A stretch of DNA of 64,000 bases from Apostichopus japonicus (lineage: Eukaryota; Echinodermata; Holothuroidea; Aspidochirotida; Stichopodidae): positions 2,947,001 through 3,011,000 of the forward strand of contig NC_092574.1 of the NCBI RefSeq assembly GCF_037975245.1, in the 5' to 3' direction. The translations under genes and the position numbers were made by a program. The notes beneath the pieces are model-generated. The model saw only the letters and a program-made list of their open reading frames with translations, did not search any database and had not been told where the DNA came from. Each line of letters starts with the position of its first letter. The stretch's first letter is position 1. Below are positions 27,987 to 41,456 of this stretch, in pieces.

Positions 27987-28003
27987 CGGTACCACAAATT
28001 TAT
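27987..28003. repeat. 17-bp unit, copy 2
   Basis: Same 5-bp deletion, followed by GGCAACGC rather than GGCACCGC. Confidence 0.9.
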
Positions 28004-28169
28004 CGGCAACGCACATTCGATTGATCGGTACCGCACATTCGATTCATCGGTACCGCACATTCGATTTGTCGGTACCGCACATTCGATTAATCGGTACCGC
28101 ACATTCGATTGATCGGTACCGCACAATCGATTTATCGGTTCCGCACTTTCGATTTATCGGCACCGCACA

Positions 28170-29797
28170 TTCGATTGATCGATAAGGCACATTCGATTGA
28201 TCGGTACCGCACATTCGAATGTTCGGTACCGCACAATCGATTAATCGGTACCGCACATTCGATTGATCGGTACCGCACATTCTATTTATCGGCAACGCAC
28301 ATTCGATTGATCGGTACCGCACATTCGATTGATCGATACCTCACATTCTGTTTATCGGTACCGCACTTTCTATTTATCGGCACCGCACATTCCATTTATT
28401 GGTACCGCACATACGATTTATCGGTACCGCACATTCGATTTATCGGAACCGCACATTCGATTGATCGGTACCGCACATTCGATTGATCGGTACCGCACAT
28501 TCGATTGATCGGCACCGCACGTTCGATTGATCGGTACCGCACATTCGATTGATCCTCACCGCACATTCGATTTATCGGTACCGCATATTCGATTGATCGG
28601 TACCGCACATTCGATTGATCGGTACCGCACATTTGATTGATCGGTACCGCACATTCGATTGAATGGCACCGCACATTCCATTCATCGGTACCGCACATAC
28701 GATTTATCGGTACCGCACATTCGATTTATCGGAACCGCACATTCGATTGATCGGTACCGCACATTCGATTGATCGGTACTGCACATTCGATTTATCGGGA
28801 ACGCACATTCGATTGATCGGTACCGCACATTCGATTGATCGATACCGCACATTCGATTGATCCTCACCGCACATTCGATTGATCGGCAACGCACATTCTA
28901 TTAATCGGTATCGCATATTCGATTGATCGGTACCGCACATTCGATTGATCGGCACCGCACATTCGATTGAGCTGTACCGCACATTCGATTGATCGGTACC
29001 GCACATTCGATTTATCGGCAACGCACATTCGATTGATCGGTACCGCACATTCGAGTGATCGATACCTCACATTCTGTTTATCGGTACCGCACATTCGATT
29101 TATCGGCACCGCACATTCCATTTATCGGTACCGCACATACGATTTATCGGTACCGCACATTCGATTTATCGGAACCGCACATTCGATTGATCGGTACCGC
29201 ATATTCTATTTATCGGTACCACACATTCGATTGATCCTCACCGCACATTCGATTTATCGTTACCGCACATTCGATTCATCGGTACCGCACATTCGATTTA
29301 TCGGCAACGCACATTCGATTAATCGGTACCGCACATTCGATTGATCGGTACCGCACATTCGATTGATCGGCATCGCACATTCGATTGATCGGTACCGTAC
29401 ATTCGATTGATCGGTACCGCACATTCGATTTATCGGTACCACACATTCGATTTATCGGTACCGCACATTCAATTGATCGGTACCGCACATTCGATTGTTC
29501 GGTACCGCACAATCGATTTATCGGTTCCGCCATTTCGATTTATCGGTACCGCACATTCGATTTATTGGTACCGCACATTCGATTGATCGGTACCGCACAT
29601 TCGATTGTACGGTACCGCACAATCGATTGATAGGCACCGCACATTCGATTGATCGGTACCGCACATTAGATTTATCGGCAACGCACATTCGATTGATCGG
29701 TACCGCACAATCGATTGATCGGTACCGCACATTCGATTGTTCGGTACCGCACATTCGAATTATCGGCAACGCACATTCGATTGATCGGTACCGCACA
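28170..29797. repeat. 1628-bp HOR, copy 1
   Basis: A 74-unit block. Anchors at 28175, 28396, 28704, 28864 and 28967 recur exactly 1628 bp later. Characteristic strings are CGAATGTTCGG, GAGCTGTACC, CGAGTGATCGATACC and a CACATTTGATTG unit. Confidence 0.85.
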
Positions 29798-31425
29798 TTC
29801 GATTGATCGATAAAGCACATTCGATTGATCGGTACCGCACATTCGAATGTTCGGTACCGCACAATCGATTAATCGGTACCGCACATTCGATTGATCGGTA
29901 CCGCACATTCGATTTATCGGCAACGCACATTCGATTGATCGGTACCGCACATTCGATTGATCGATACCTCACATTCTGTTTATCGGTACCGCACTTTCTA
30001 TTTATCGGCACCGCACATTCCATTTATCGGTACCGCACATACGATTTATCGGTACCGCACATTCGATTTATCGGAACCGCACATTCGATTGATCGGTACC
30101 GCACATTCGATTGATCGGTACCGCACATTCGATTGATCGGCACCGCACGTTCGATTGATCGGTACCGCACATTCGATTGATCCTCACCGCACATACGATT
30201 TATCGGTACCGCATATTCGATTGATCGGTACCGCACATTCGATTGATCGGTACCGCACATTTGATTGATCGGCACCGCACATTCGATTGAACGGCACCGC
30301 ACATTCCATTTATCGGTACCGCACATACGATTTATCGGTACCGCACATTCGATTTATCGGAACCGCACATTCGATTGATCGGTACCGCACATTCGATTGA
30401 TCGGTACCGCACATTCCATTTATCGGCAACGCACATTCGATTGATCGGTACCGCACATTCGATTGATCGATACCGCACATTCGATTGATCCTCACCGCAC
30501 ATTCGATTCATCGGCAACGCACATTCTATTAATCGGTACCGCACATTCGATTGATCGGTACCGCACATTCGATTGATCGGCACCGCACATTCGATTGAGC
30601 TGTACCGCACATTCGATTGATCGGTACCGCACATTCGATTTATCGGCAACGCACATTCGATTGATCGGTACCGCACATTCGAGTGATCGATACCTCACAT
30701 TCTGTTTATCGGTACCGCACATTCGATTTATCGGCACCGCACATTCCATTTATCGGTACCGCACATACGATTTATCGGTACCGCACATTCGATTTATCGG
30801 AACCGCACATTCGATTGATCGGTACCGCACATTCGATTTATCGGTACCGCACATTCCATTAATCGGCAACGCACATTCGATTGATAGGTACCGCACATTC
30901 TATTTATCGGTACCACAAATTCGATTGATCCTCACCGCAAATTCGCTTTATCGGCACCGCACATTCGATTGATCGGTACCGCACATTCGATTGATCGGTA
31001 CCGCACATTCGATTGATCGGTACCGCACATTCGATTTATCGGTACCGCACATTCGATTGATCGGTACCGCACATTCGATTGTTCGGTACCGCAAAATCGA
31101 TTGATCGGCACCGCACATTCGATTGATCGGTCCCGCACATTAGATTTATCGGCAACGCACATTCGATTGATCGGTACCGCACATTCGATTGATCGGTACC
31201 GCACATTCGATTGTTCGGTACCGCACATTCGAATTATCGGCAACGCACATTCGATTTATCGGTACCGCACATTTGATTGATCGGTACCGCACATTCGATT
31301 CATCGGTACCGCACATTCGATTTATCGGTACCGCACATTCGATTAATCGGTACCGCACATTCGATTGATCGGTACCGCACAATCGATTTATCGGTTCCGC
31401 ACTTTCGATTTATCGGCACCGCACA
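29798..31425. repeat. 1628-bp HOR, copy 2
   Basis: Second tandem copy of the block starting at 28170. It agrees with copy 1 over about the first two thirds. From about 30.85 kb it carries the domain-B dimer (CACAAATTC then GCTTT), where copies 1 and 3 have CCTCACCGCACATTCG followed by a TCGTTACC unit. Confidence 0.8.
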
Positions 31426-33009
31426 TTCGATTGATCGATAAGGCACATTCGATTGATCGGTACCGCACATTCGAATGTTCGGTACCGCACAATCGATTAA
31501 TCGGTACCGCACATTCGATTGATCGGTACCGCACATTCTATTTATCGGCAACGCACATTCGATTGATCGGTACCGCACATTCGATTGATCGATACCTCAC
31601 ATTCTGTTTATCGGTACCGCACATTTGATTTATCGGCACCGCACATTCCATTTATCGGTACCGCACATACGATTTATCGGTACCGCACATTCGATTTATC
31701 GGAACCGCACATTCGATTGATCGGTACCGCACATTCGATTGATCGGTACCGCACATTCGATTGATGGGCACCGCACGTTCGATTGATCGGTACCGCACAT
31801 TCGATTGATCCTCACCGCACATTCGATTGATCGGTACCGCATATTCGATTGATCGGTACCGCACATTCGATTGATCGGTACCGCACATTTGATTGATCGG
31901 CACCGCACATTCGATTGAATGGCACCGCACATTCCATTTATCGGTACCGCACATACAATTTATCGGTACCGCACATTCGATTTATCGGAACCGCACATTC
32001 GATTGATCGGTACCGCACATTCGATTGATCGGTACCGCACATTCGATTTATCGATACCGCACATTCGATTGATCCTCACCGCACATTCGATTGATCGGCA
32101 ACGCACATTCTATTAATCGGTACCGCACATTCGATTGATCGGTACCGCACATTCGATTGATCGGCACCGCACATTCGATTGAGCTGTACCGCACATTCGA
32201 TTGATCGGTACCGCACATTCGATTTATCGGCAACGCACATTCGATTGATCGGTACCGCACATTCGAGTGATCGATACCTCACATTCTGTATATCGGTACC
32301 GCACATTCGATTTATCGGCACCGCACATTCCATTTATCGGTACCGCACATACGATTTATCGGTACCGCACATTCGATTTATCGGAACCGCACATTCGATT
32401 GATCGGTACCGCACATTCGATTGATCGGTACCGCACATTCTATTTATCGGTACCACACATTCGATTGATCCTCACCGCACATTCGATTTATCGTTACCGC
32501 ACATTCGATTTATCGGTACCGCACATTCGATTTATCGGCAACGCACATTCGATTAATCGGTACCGCACATTCGATTGATCGGTACCGCACATTCGATTGA
32601 TCGGCACCGCACATTCGATTGATCGGTACCGTACATTCGATTGATCGGTACCACACATTCGATTTATCGGTACCGCACATTCGATTGATCGGTACCGCAC
32701 ATTCGATTGTTCGGTACCGCACAATCGATTTATCGGTTCCGCACTTTCGATTGATCGGTACCGCACATTAGATTTATCGGCAACGCACATTCGATTTATC
32801 GGTACCGCACATTCGATTGATCGGTACCGCACATTCGATTGTTCGGTACCGCACATTCGAATTATCGGCAACGCACATTCGATTGATCGGTACCGCACAT
32901 TCGATTGATCGATACCGCACATTATGTTTATCGGTACCGCACATTCGATTTATCGGTACCGCACATTCGATTGATCGGTACCGCACATTCGATTTATCGG
33001 TACCGCACA
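31426..33009. repeat. 1628-bp HOR, copy 3 (1584 bp, two units shorter)
   Basis: Third copy. Anchors 30492 and 30595 recur at 32076 and 32179, a spacing of 1584 bp or 72 units. Its distal part matches copy 1 rather than its neighbour copy 2; for example, the TCGTTACC string after CCTCACC recurs 3234 bp after its position in copy 1. Confidence 0.8.
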
Positions 33010-33019
33010 TTCGATTTAT

Positions 33020-33040
33020 CGGTACCGCACATCGATTGAT
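33020..33040. repeat. Private 21-bp unit
   Basis: CACATCGATTG in place of CACATTCGATTG, one T missing. The paralogous position near 36.07 kb is full length. Confidence 0.9.
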
Positions 33041-33942
33041 CGGTACCGCACATTCGATTGATCGGTACCGCACATTCGATTTATCGGCAACGCACATTCG
33101 ATTTATAGGTACCACACATTCGATTGATCGATAAGGCACATTCGATTTATCGGTACCGCACATACGATTTATCGGTACCGCACATTCGATAGATCGGAAC
33201 CGCACATTCGATTGATCGGTACCGCACACTCGATTGATCGGTACAGCACATTCCATTTATCGGCAACGCACATTCGATTTATAGGTACCGCACATTCGAT
33301 TGATCGGTACCGCACATTCGATTGATCGGTACCGCTTATTCTATTTATCGGTACCACAAATTCGATTGATCCTCACCGCAAATTCGCTTTATCGGCACCG
33401 CACATTCGATTGATCGGTACCGCACATTCGATTCATCGGTACCGCACATTCGATTTATCGGCAACGCACATTCGATTGATCGGTACCGCACATTCCATTG
33501 ATCGATACCGCACATTCTGTTTATCGGTACCGCACATTCGATTTATCGGTACCGCACATTCGATTGATCGGTACCGCACATTCGATTTATCGGTACCGCA
33601 CATTCGATTTATCGGTACCGCACATTCGATTGATCGGTACCGCACATTCGATTGATCGGTACCGAACATTCGATTTATCGGCAACGCACATTCGATTTAT
33701 AGGTACCGCACATTCGATTGATCGATAAGGCACATTCGATTTATCGGTACCGCACATACGATTTATCGGTACCGCACATTCGATTGATCGGAACCGCACA
33801 TTCGATTGATCGGTACCGCACATTCGATTGATCGGTACCGCACATTCCATTTATCGGCAACGCACATTCGATTTATAGGTACCGCACATTCGATTGATCG
33901 GTACCGCACATTCGATTGATCGGTACCGCACATTCTATTTAT

Positions 33943-33959
33943 CGGTACCAAAAATTTAT
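33943..33959. repeat. 17-bp unit, copy 3
   Basis: CCAAAAATTTATCGG: the same 5-bp deletion with a further C-to-A change. It is the last odd-length unit found in the window. Confidence 0.9.
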
Positions 33960-36589
33960 CGGCACCGCACATTCGATTGATCGGTAACGCACATTCGATT
34001 CATCGGTACCGCACATTCGATTTATCGGTACCGCACATTCGATTAATCGGTACCGCACATTCGATTGATCGGTAACGCACAATCGATTTATCGGTTCCGC
34101 ACTTTCGATTTATCGGCACCGCACATTCGATTGATCGATAAGGCACATTCGATTGATCGGTACCGCACATTCGATTGTTCGGTACCGCACAATCGATTAA
34201 TCGGTACCGCACATTCGATTGATCGGTACCACACATTCGATTTATCGGCAACGCACATTCGCATGATCGGTACCGCACATTCGATTGATCGATACCTCAC
34301 ATTCTGTTTATCGGTACCGCACTTTCTATTTATCGGCACCGCACATTCCATTTATCGGTACCGCACATACGATTTATCGGTACCGCACATTCGATTTATC
34401 GGAACCGCACATTCGATTGATCGGTACCGCACATTCGATTGATCGGTACCGCACATTCGATTGATCGGCACCGCACGTTCGATTGATCGGTACCGCACAT
34501 TCGATTGATACTCACCGCACATTCGATTTATCGGTACCGCATATTCGATTGATCGGTACCGCACATTCGATTGATCGGTACCGCACATTTGATTGATCGG
34601 CACCGCACATTCGATTGATCGATAAGGCACATTCGATTGATCGGTACCGCACATTCGAATGTTCGGTACCGCACAATCGATTAATCGGTACCGCACATTC
34701 GATTGATCGGTACCGCACATTCTATTTATCGGCAACGCACATTCGATTGATCGGTACCGCACATTCGATTGATCGATACCTCACATTCTGTTTATCGGTA
34801 CCGCACTTTCGATTGATCGGCACCGCACATTCCATTTATCGGTACCGCACATACGATTTATCGGTACCGCACATTCGATTTATCGGAACCGCACATTCGA
34901 TTGATCGGTACCGCACATTCGATTGATCGGTACCGCACATTCGATTGATCGGCACCGCACGTTCGATTGATCGGTACCGCACATTCGATTGATCCTCACC
35001 GCACATTCGATTTATCGGTACCGCATATTCGATTGATCGGTACCGCACATTCGATTGATCGGTACCGCACATTTGATTGATCGGCACCGCACATTCGATT
35101 GAACGGCACCGCACATTCCATTTATCGGTACCGCACATACGATTTATCGGTACCGCACATTCGATTTATCGGAACCGCACGTTCGATTGATCGGTACCGC
35201 ACATTCGATTGATCGGTACCGCACATTCGATTTATCGGCAACGCACATTCGATTGATCGGTACCGCACATTCGATTGATCGATACCCCACATTCGATTGA
35301 TCCTCACCGCACATTCGATTGATCGGCAACGCACATTCTATTAATCGGTACCGCACATTCGATTGATCGGTACCGCACATTCGATTGATCGGCACCGCAC
35401 ATTCGATTGAGCTGTACCGCACATTCGATTGATCGGTACCGCACATTCGATTTATCGGCAACGCACATTCGATTGATCGGTACCGCACATTCGATTGATC
35501 GGCACCGCACATTCGATTGATCGGCACCGCACATTCGATTGATCGGTACCGTACATTCGATTGATCGGTACCGCACATTCGATTTATCGGTACCACACAT
35601 TCGATTTCTCGGTACCGCACATTCGATTGATCGGTACCGAACATTCGATTGTTCGGTACCGCACAATCGATTTATCGGTTCCACACTTTCGATTTATCGG
35701 TACCGCACATTCGATTTATTGGTACCGCACATTCGATTGATCGGTACCGCACATTCGATTGTTCGGTACCGCACAATCGATTGATCGGCACCGCACATTC
35801 GATTGATCGGTACCGTACATTAGATTTATCGGCAACGCACATTCGATTGATCGGTACCGCACATTCGATTGATCGGTACCGCACATTCGATTGTTCGGTA
35901 CCGCACATTCGAATTATCGGCAACGCACATTCGATTGATCGGTACCGCACATTCGATTGATCGATACCGCACATTATGTTTATCGGTACCGCACATTCGA
36001 TTTATCGGTACCGCACATTCGATTGATCGGTACCGCACATTCGATTTATCGGTACCACACATTCGATTTATCGGTACCGCACATTCGATTGATCGGTACC
36101 GCACATTCGATTGATCGGTACCGCACATTCGATTTATCGGCAACGCACATTCGATTTATAGGTACCACACATTCGATTGATCGATAAGGCACATTCGATT
36201 TATCGGTACCGCACATACGATTTATCGGTACCGCACATTCGATTGATCGGAACCGCACATTCGATTGATCGGTACCGCACATTCGATTGATCGGTACAGC
36301 ACATTCCATTTATCGGCAACACACATTCGATTTATAGGTACCGCACATTCGATTGATCGGTACCGCACATTCGATTGATCGGTACCGTTTATTCTATTTA
36401 TCGGTACCACAAATTCGATTGATCCTCACCGCAAATTCGCTTTATCGGCACCGCACATTCGATTGATCGGTACCGCACATTCGATTCATCGGTACCGCAC
36501 ATTCGATTTATCGGCAACGCACATTCGATTGATCGGTACCGCACATTCCATTGATCGATACCGCACATTCTGTTTATCGGTACCGCACA

Positions 36590-37293
36590 TTCGATTTATC
36601 GGTACCGCACATTCGATTGATCGGCACCGCACATTCGATTTATCGGTACCGCACATTCGATTTATCGGTACCGCACATTCGATTGATCGGTACCGCACAT
36701 TCGATTGATCGGTACCGCACATTCGATTTATCGGCAACGCACATTCGATTTATAGGTACCGCACATTCGATTGATCGATAAGGCACATTCGATTTATCGG
36801 TACCGCACATACGATTTATCGGTACCGCACATTCGATTGATCGGAACCGCACATTCGATTGATCGGTACCGCACATTCGATTGATCGGTACCGCACATTC
36901 CATTTATCGGCAACGCACATTCGATTTATAGGTACCGCACATTCGATTTATCGGTACCGCACATTCGATTGATCGGCACCGCACATTCGATTTATCGGTA
37001 CCGCACATTCGATTTATCGGTACCGCACATTCGATTGATCGGTACCGCACATTCGATTGATCGGTACCGCACATTCGATTTATCGGCAACGCACATTCGA
37101 TTTATAGGTACCGCACATTCGATTGATCGATAAGGCACATTCGATTTATCGGTACCGCACATACGATTTATCGGTACCGCACATTCGATTGATCGGAACC
37201 GCACATTCGATTGATCGGTACCGCACATTCGATTGATCGGTACCGCACATTCCATTTATCGGCAACGCACATTCGATTTATAGGTACCGCACA
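36590..37293. repeat. 352-bp tandem duplication
   Basis: Two 16-unit copies, 36590-36941 and 36942-37293. The GATAAGG units at 36773 and 37125 are 352 bp apart and the flanking units agree. The sister arm (44.7-45.7 kb) has only one copy, so the duplication arose after the super-HOR was copied, or was lost there. Confidence 0.85.
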
Positions 37294-38731
37294 TTCGATT
37301 GATCGGTACCGCACATTCGATTCATCGGTACCGCACATTCGATTTATCGGTACCGCACATTCGATTAATCGGTACCGCACATTCGATTGATCGGTACCGC
37401 ACAATCGATTTATCGGTTGCGCACTTTCGATTTATCGGCACAGCACATTCGATTGATCGATAAGGCACATTCTATTGATCGGTACCGCACATTCGATTGT
37501 TCGGTACCGCACAATCGATTAACCGGTACCGCACATTCGATTGATCGGTACCGCACATTCGATTGATCGATACCTCACATTCTGTTTATCGGTACCGCAC
37601 TTTCTATTTATCGGCACCGCACATTCCATTTATCGGTACCGCACATACGATTTATCGGTACCGCACATTCGATTTATCGGAACCGCACATTCGATTGATC
37701 GGTACCGCACATTCGATTGATCGGTACCGCACATTCGATTGATCGGCAAAGCACGTTCGATTGATCGGTACCGCACATTCGATTTATAGGTACCGCACAT
37801 TCGATTGATCGATAAGGCACATTCGATTTATCGGTACCGCACATACGATTTATCGGTACCGCACATTCGATTGATCGGAACCGCACATTCGATTGATCGG
37901 TACCGCACATTCGATTGATCGGCACCGCACATTCGATTTATCGGTACCGCACATTCGATTTATCGGTACCGCACATTCGATTGATCGGTACCGCACATTC
38001 GATTGATCGGTACCGCACATTCGATTTATCGGCAACGCACATTCGATTTATAGGTACCGCACATTCGATTGATCGATAAGGCACATTCGATTTATCGGTA
38101 CCGCACATACGATTTATCGGTACCGCACATTCGATTGATCGGAACCGCACATTCGATTGATCGGTACCGCACATTCGATTGATCGGTACCGCACATTCCA
38201 TTTATCGGCAACGCACATTCGATTTATAGGTACCGCACATTCGATTGATCGGTACCGCACATTCGATTCATCGGTACCGCACATTCGATTTATCGGTACC
38301 GCACATTCGATTAATCGGTACCGCACATTCGATTGATCGGTACCGCACAATCGATTTATCGGTTGCGCACTTTCGATTTATCGGCACAGCACATTCGATT
38401 GATCGATAAGGCACATTCTATTGATCGGTACCGCACATTCGATTGTTCGGTACCGCACAATCGATTAATCGGTACCGCACATTCGATTGATCGGTACCGC
38501 ACATTCGATTGATCGATACCTCACATTCTGTTTATCGGTACCGCACTTTCTATTTATCGGCACCGCACATTCCATTTATCGGTACCGCACATACGATTTA
38601 TCGGTACCGCACATTCGATTTATCGGAACCGCACATTCGATTGATCGGTACCGCACATTCGATTGATCGGTACCGCACATTCGATTGATCGGCAAAGCAC
38701 GTTCGATTGATCGGTACCGCACATTCGATTG
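36946..38731. repeat. 946-bp direct repeat
   Basis: About 840 bp (36946-37785) recurs at 37892-38731, an offset of 946 bp or 43 units. A very rare GGCAAAGCACGTTCG string occurs at 37746 and 38692. The roughly 106 bp between the two copies repeats the TTTATAGG/GATAAGG string seen near 36750. Confidence 0.85.
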
Positions 38732-39344
38732 ATACTCACCGCACATTCGATTTATCGGTACCGCATATTCGATTGATCGGTACCGCACATTCGATTGATC
38801 GGTACCGCACATTTGATTGATCGGCACCGCACATTCGATTGAACGACACCGCACATTCCATTTTTCGGTACCGCACATACGATTTATCGGTACCGCACAT
38901 TCGATTTATCGGAACCGCACATTCGATTCATCGGTACCGCACATTCGATTCATCGGTACCGCACATTCGATTTATCGGCAACGCACATTCGATTGATCGG
39001 TACCGCACATTCGATTGATCGATACCGCACATTCGATTGATCCTCACCGCACATTCGATTGATCGGCAACGCACATTCGATTAATCGGTACCGCACATTC
39101 GATTGATCGGTACCGCACATTCGATTGATCGGCACCGCACATTCGATTGATCGGTACCGCACATTCGATTGATCGGTACCGCACATTCGATTTATCGGCA
39201 ACGCACATTCGATTGATCGGTACCGCACATTCGAGTGATCGATACCTCACATTCTGTTTATCGGTACCGCACATTCGATTTATCGGCACCGCACATTCCA
39301 TTTATCGGTACCGCACATTCGATTTATCGGAACCGCACATTCGA

Positions 39345-41456
39345 TTGATCGGTACCGCACATTCGATTGATCGGTACCGCACATTCTATTTATCGGTACC
39401 ACACATTCGATTGATCCTCACCGCAAATTCGCTTTATCGGCACCGCACATTCGATTTATCGTTACCGCACATTCGATTAATCGGTACCGCACATTCGATT
39501 GATCGGTACCGCACATTCGATTGATCGGCACCGCACATTCGATTGATCGGTACCGTACATTCGATTGATCGGTACCGCACATTCGATTTATCGGTACCAC
39601 ACATTCGATTGATCGGTACCGCACATTCGATTAATCGGCACCGCACATTCGATTGATCGGTACCGCACATTCGATTGATATCCACCGCACATTCGATTGA
39701 TCGGTACCGTACATTCGATTGATCGGTACCGCACATTCGATTTATCGGTACCACACATTCGATTTATCGGTACCGCACATTCGATTGATCCTCACCGCAA
39801 ATTCGCTTTATCGGCACCGCACATTCGATTGATCGGTACCGCACATTCGATTCATCGGTACCGCACATTCGATTTATCGGCACCACACATTCGATTGATC
39901 GATAAGGCACATTCGATTTATCGGTACCGCACATACGATTTATCGGTACCGCACATTCGATTGATCGGAACCGCACATTCGATTGATCGGTACCGCACAT
40001 TCGATTGATCGGTACAGCACATTCCATTTATCGGCAACCCACATTCGATTTATAGGTACCGCACATTCGATTGATCGGTACCGCACATTCGATTGATCGG
40101 TACCGCACATTCTATTTATCGGTACCACAAATTCGATTGATCCTCACCGCAAATTCGCTTTATCGGCACCGCACATTCGATTGATCGGTACCGCACATTC
40201 GATTGATCGGTACCGCACATTCGATTTATCGGCACCGCACATTCGATTGATCGGTACCGCACATTCGATTCATCGGTACCGCATATTCGATTTATTGGCA
40301 ACGCACATTCGATTAATCGGTACCGCACATTCAATTGATCGGTACCGCACATTCGTTTGATCGGCACCGCAGATTCGATTGATCGGTACCGCACATTCGA
40401 TTGATCGGTACCGCACATTCGATTGATCGGTACCACACATTCGATTTATCGGCAACGCACATTCGATTGATCGGTACCGCACATTCGATTGATCGGTACC
40501 GCACATTCTATTGATCGATACCTCACATTCTGTTTATCGGTACCGCACTTTCTATTTATCGGCACCGCACATTCCATTTATCGGTACCGCACATACGATT
40601 TATCGGTACCGCACATTCGATTTATCGGAACCGCACATTCGATTGATCGGTACCGCACATTCGATTGATCGGTACCGCACATTCGATTGATCGGCACCGC
40701 ACGTTCGATTGATCGGTACCGCACATTCGATTGATACTCACCGCACATTCGATTTATCGGTACCGCATATTCGATTGATCGGTACCGCACATTCGATTGA
40801 TCGGTACCGCACATTTGATTGATCGGCACCGCACATTCGATTGATCGATAAGGCACATTCGATTGATCGGTACCGCACATTCGAATGTTCGGTACCGCAC
40901 AATCGATTAATCGGTACCGCACATTCGATTGATCGGTACCGCACATTCTATTTATCGGCAACGCACATTCGATTGATCGGTACCGCACATTCGATTGATC
41001 GATACCTCACATTCTGTTTATCGGTACCGCACTTTCGATTGATCGGCACCGCACATTCCATTTATCGGTACCGCACATACGATTTATCGGTACCGCACAT
41101 TCGATTTATCGGAACCGCACATTCGATTGATCGGTACCGCACATTCGATTGATCGGTACCGCACATTCGATTGATCGGCACCGAACGTTCGATTGATCGG
41201 TACCGCACATTCGATTGATCGGTACCGCACATTCGAATTATCGGTACCGCATATTCGATTGATCGGTACCGCACATTCGATTGATCGGTACCGCACATTT
41301 GATTGATCGGCACCGCACATTCGATTGAACGGCACCGCACATTCCATTTATCGGTACCGCACATACGATTTATCGGTACCGCACATTCGATTTATCGGAA
41401 CCGCACGTTCGATTGATCGGTACCGCACATTCGATTGATCGGTACCGCACATTCGA
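39345..41456. repeat. 2112-bp HOR, left copy
   Basis: A 96-unit block followed directly by its copy. Anchors 39434, 39697, 40116, 40578, 40841 and 41062 all recur at exactly +2112. It includes the rare GATATCCACC (39678) and CCGAACGTTCG (41182) variants. The right part (40578 onward) is also found at 34352 (offset 6226). Confidence 0.9.

Larger units (their letters stand above)
25858..28169. repeat. Left part of domain B, mixed HOR fragments
   Basis: Ordinary units with no complete tandem copy inside the stretch. It holds two of the three 17-bp units (26320 and 27987), which are 1667 bp apart (76 units minus five bases). Their surroundings are related, including a GATTCATCGG unit just after each. 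Private variants include ATTCGGATGATC near 27145 and ATTTATCTGTACC near 27435. Confidence 0.7.
33010..34351. repeat. HOR fragment shared with 36.0-37.0 kb
   Basis: The stretch 32817-33850 recurs at 35869-36903 with an offset of 3052 bp, rising to 3053 after a 1-bp deletion at 33020-33040. A 17-bp unit (33943) lies beyond it. After that unit the satellite phase is not broken again in this window. Confidence 0.8.
34352..40008. repeat. Super-HOR, left arm
   Basis: Most of this stretch is repeated at 42690-47422. Offsets are 8338 at 34352-35334, 8668 at 35539-36903, 7370 at 38576-39228 and 7414 at 39697-40008. All are multiples of 22. The changes mark gains or losses of 15, 59 and 2 units. Part of the 59-unit change is the 352-bp and 946-bp duplications found only in this arm. 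Confidence 0.8.
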
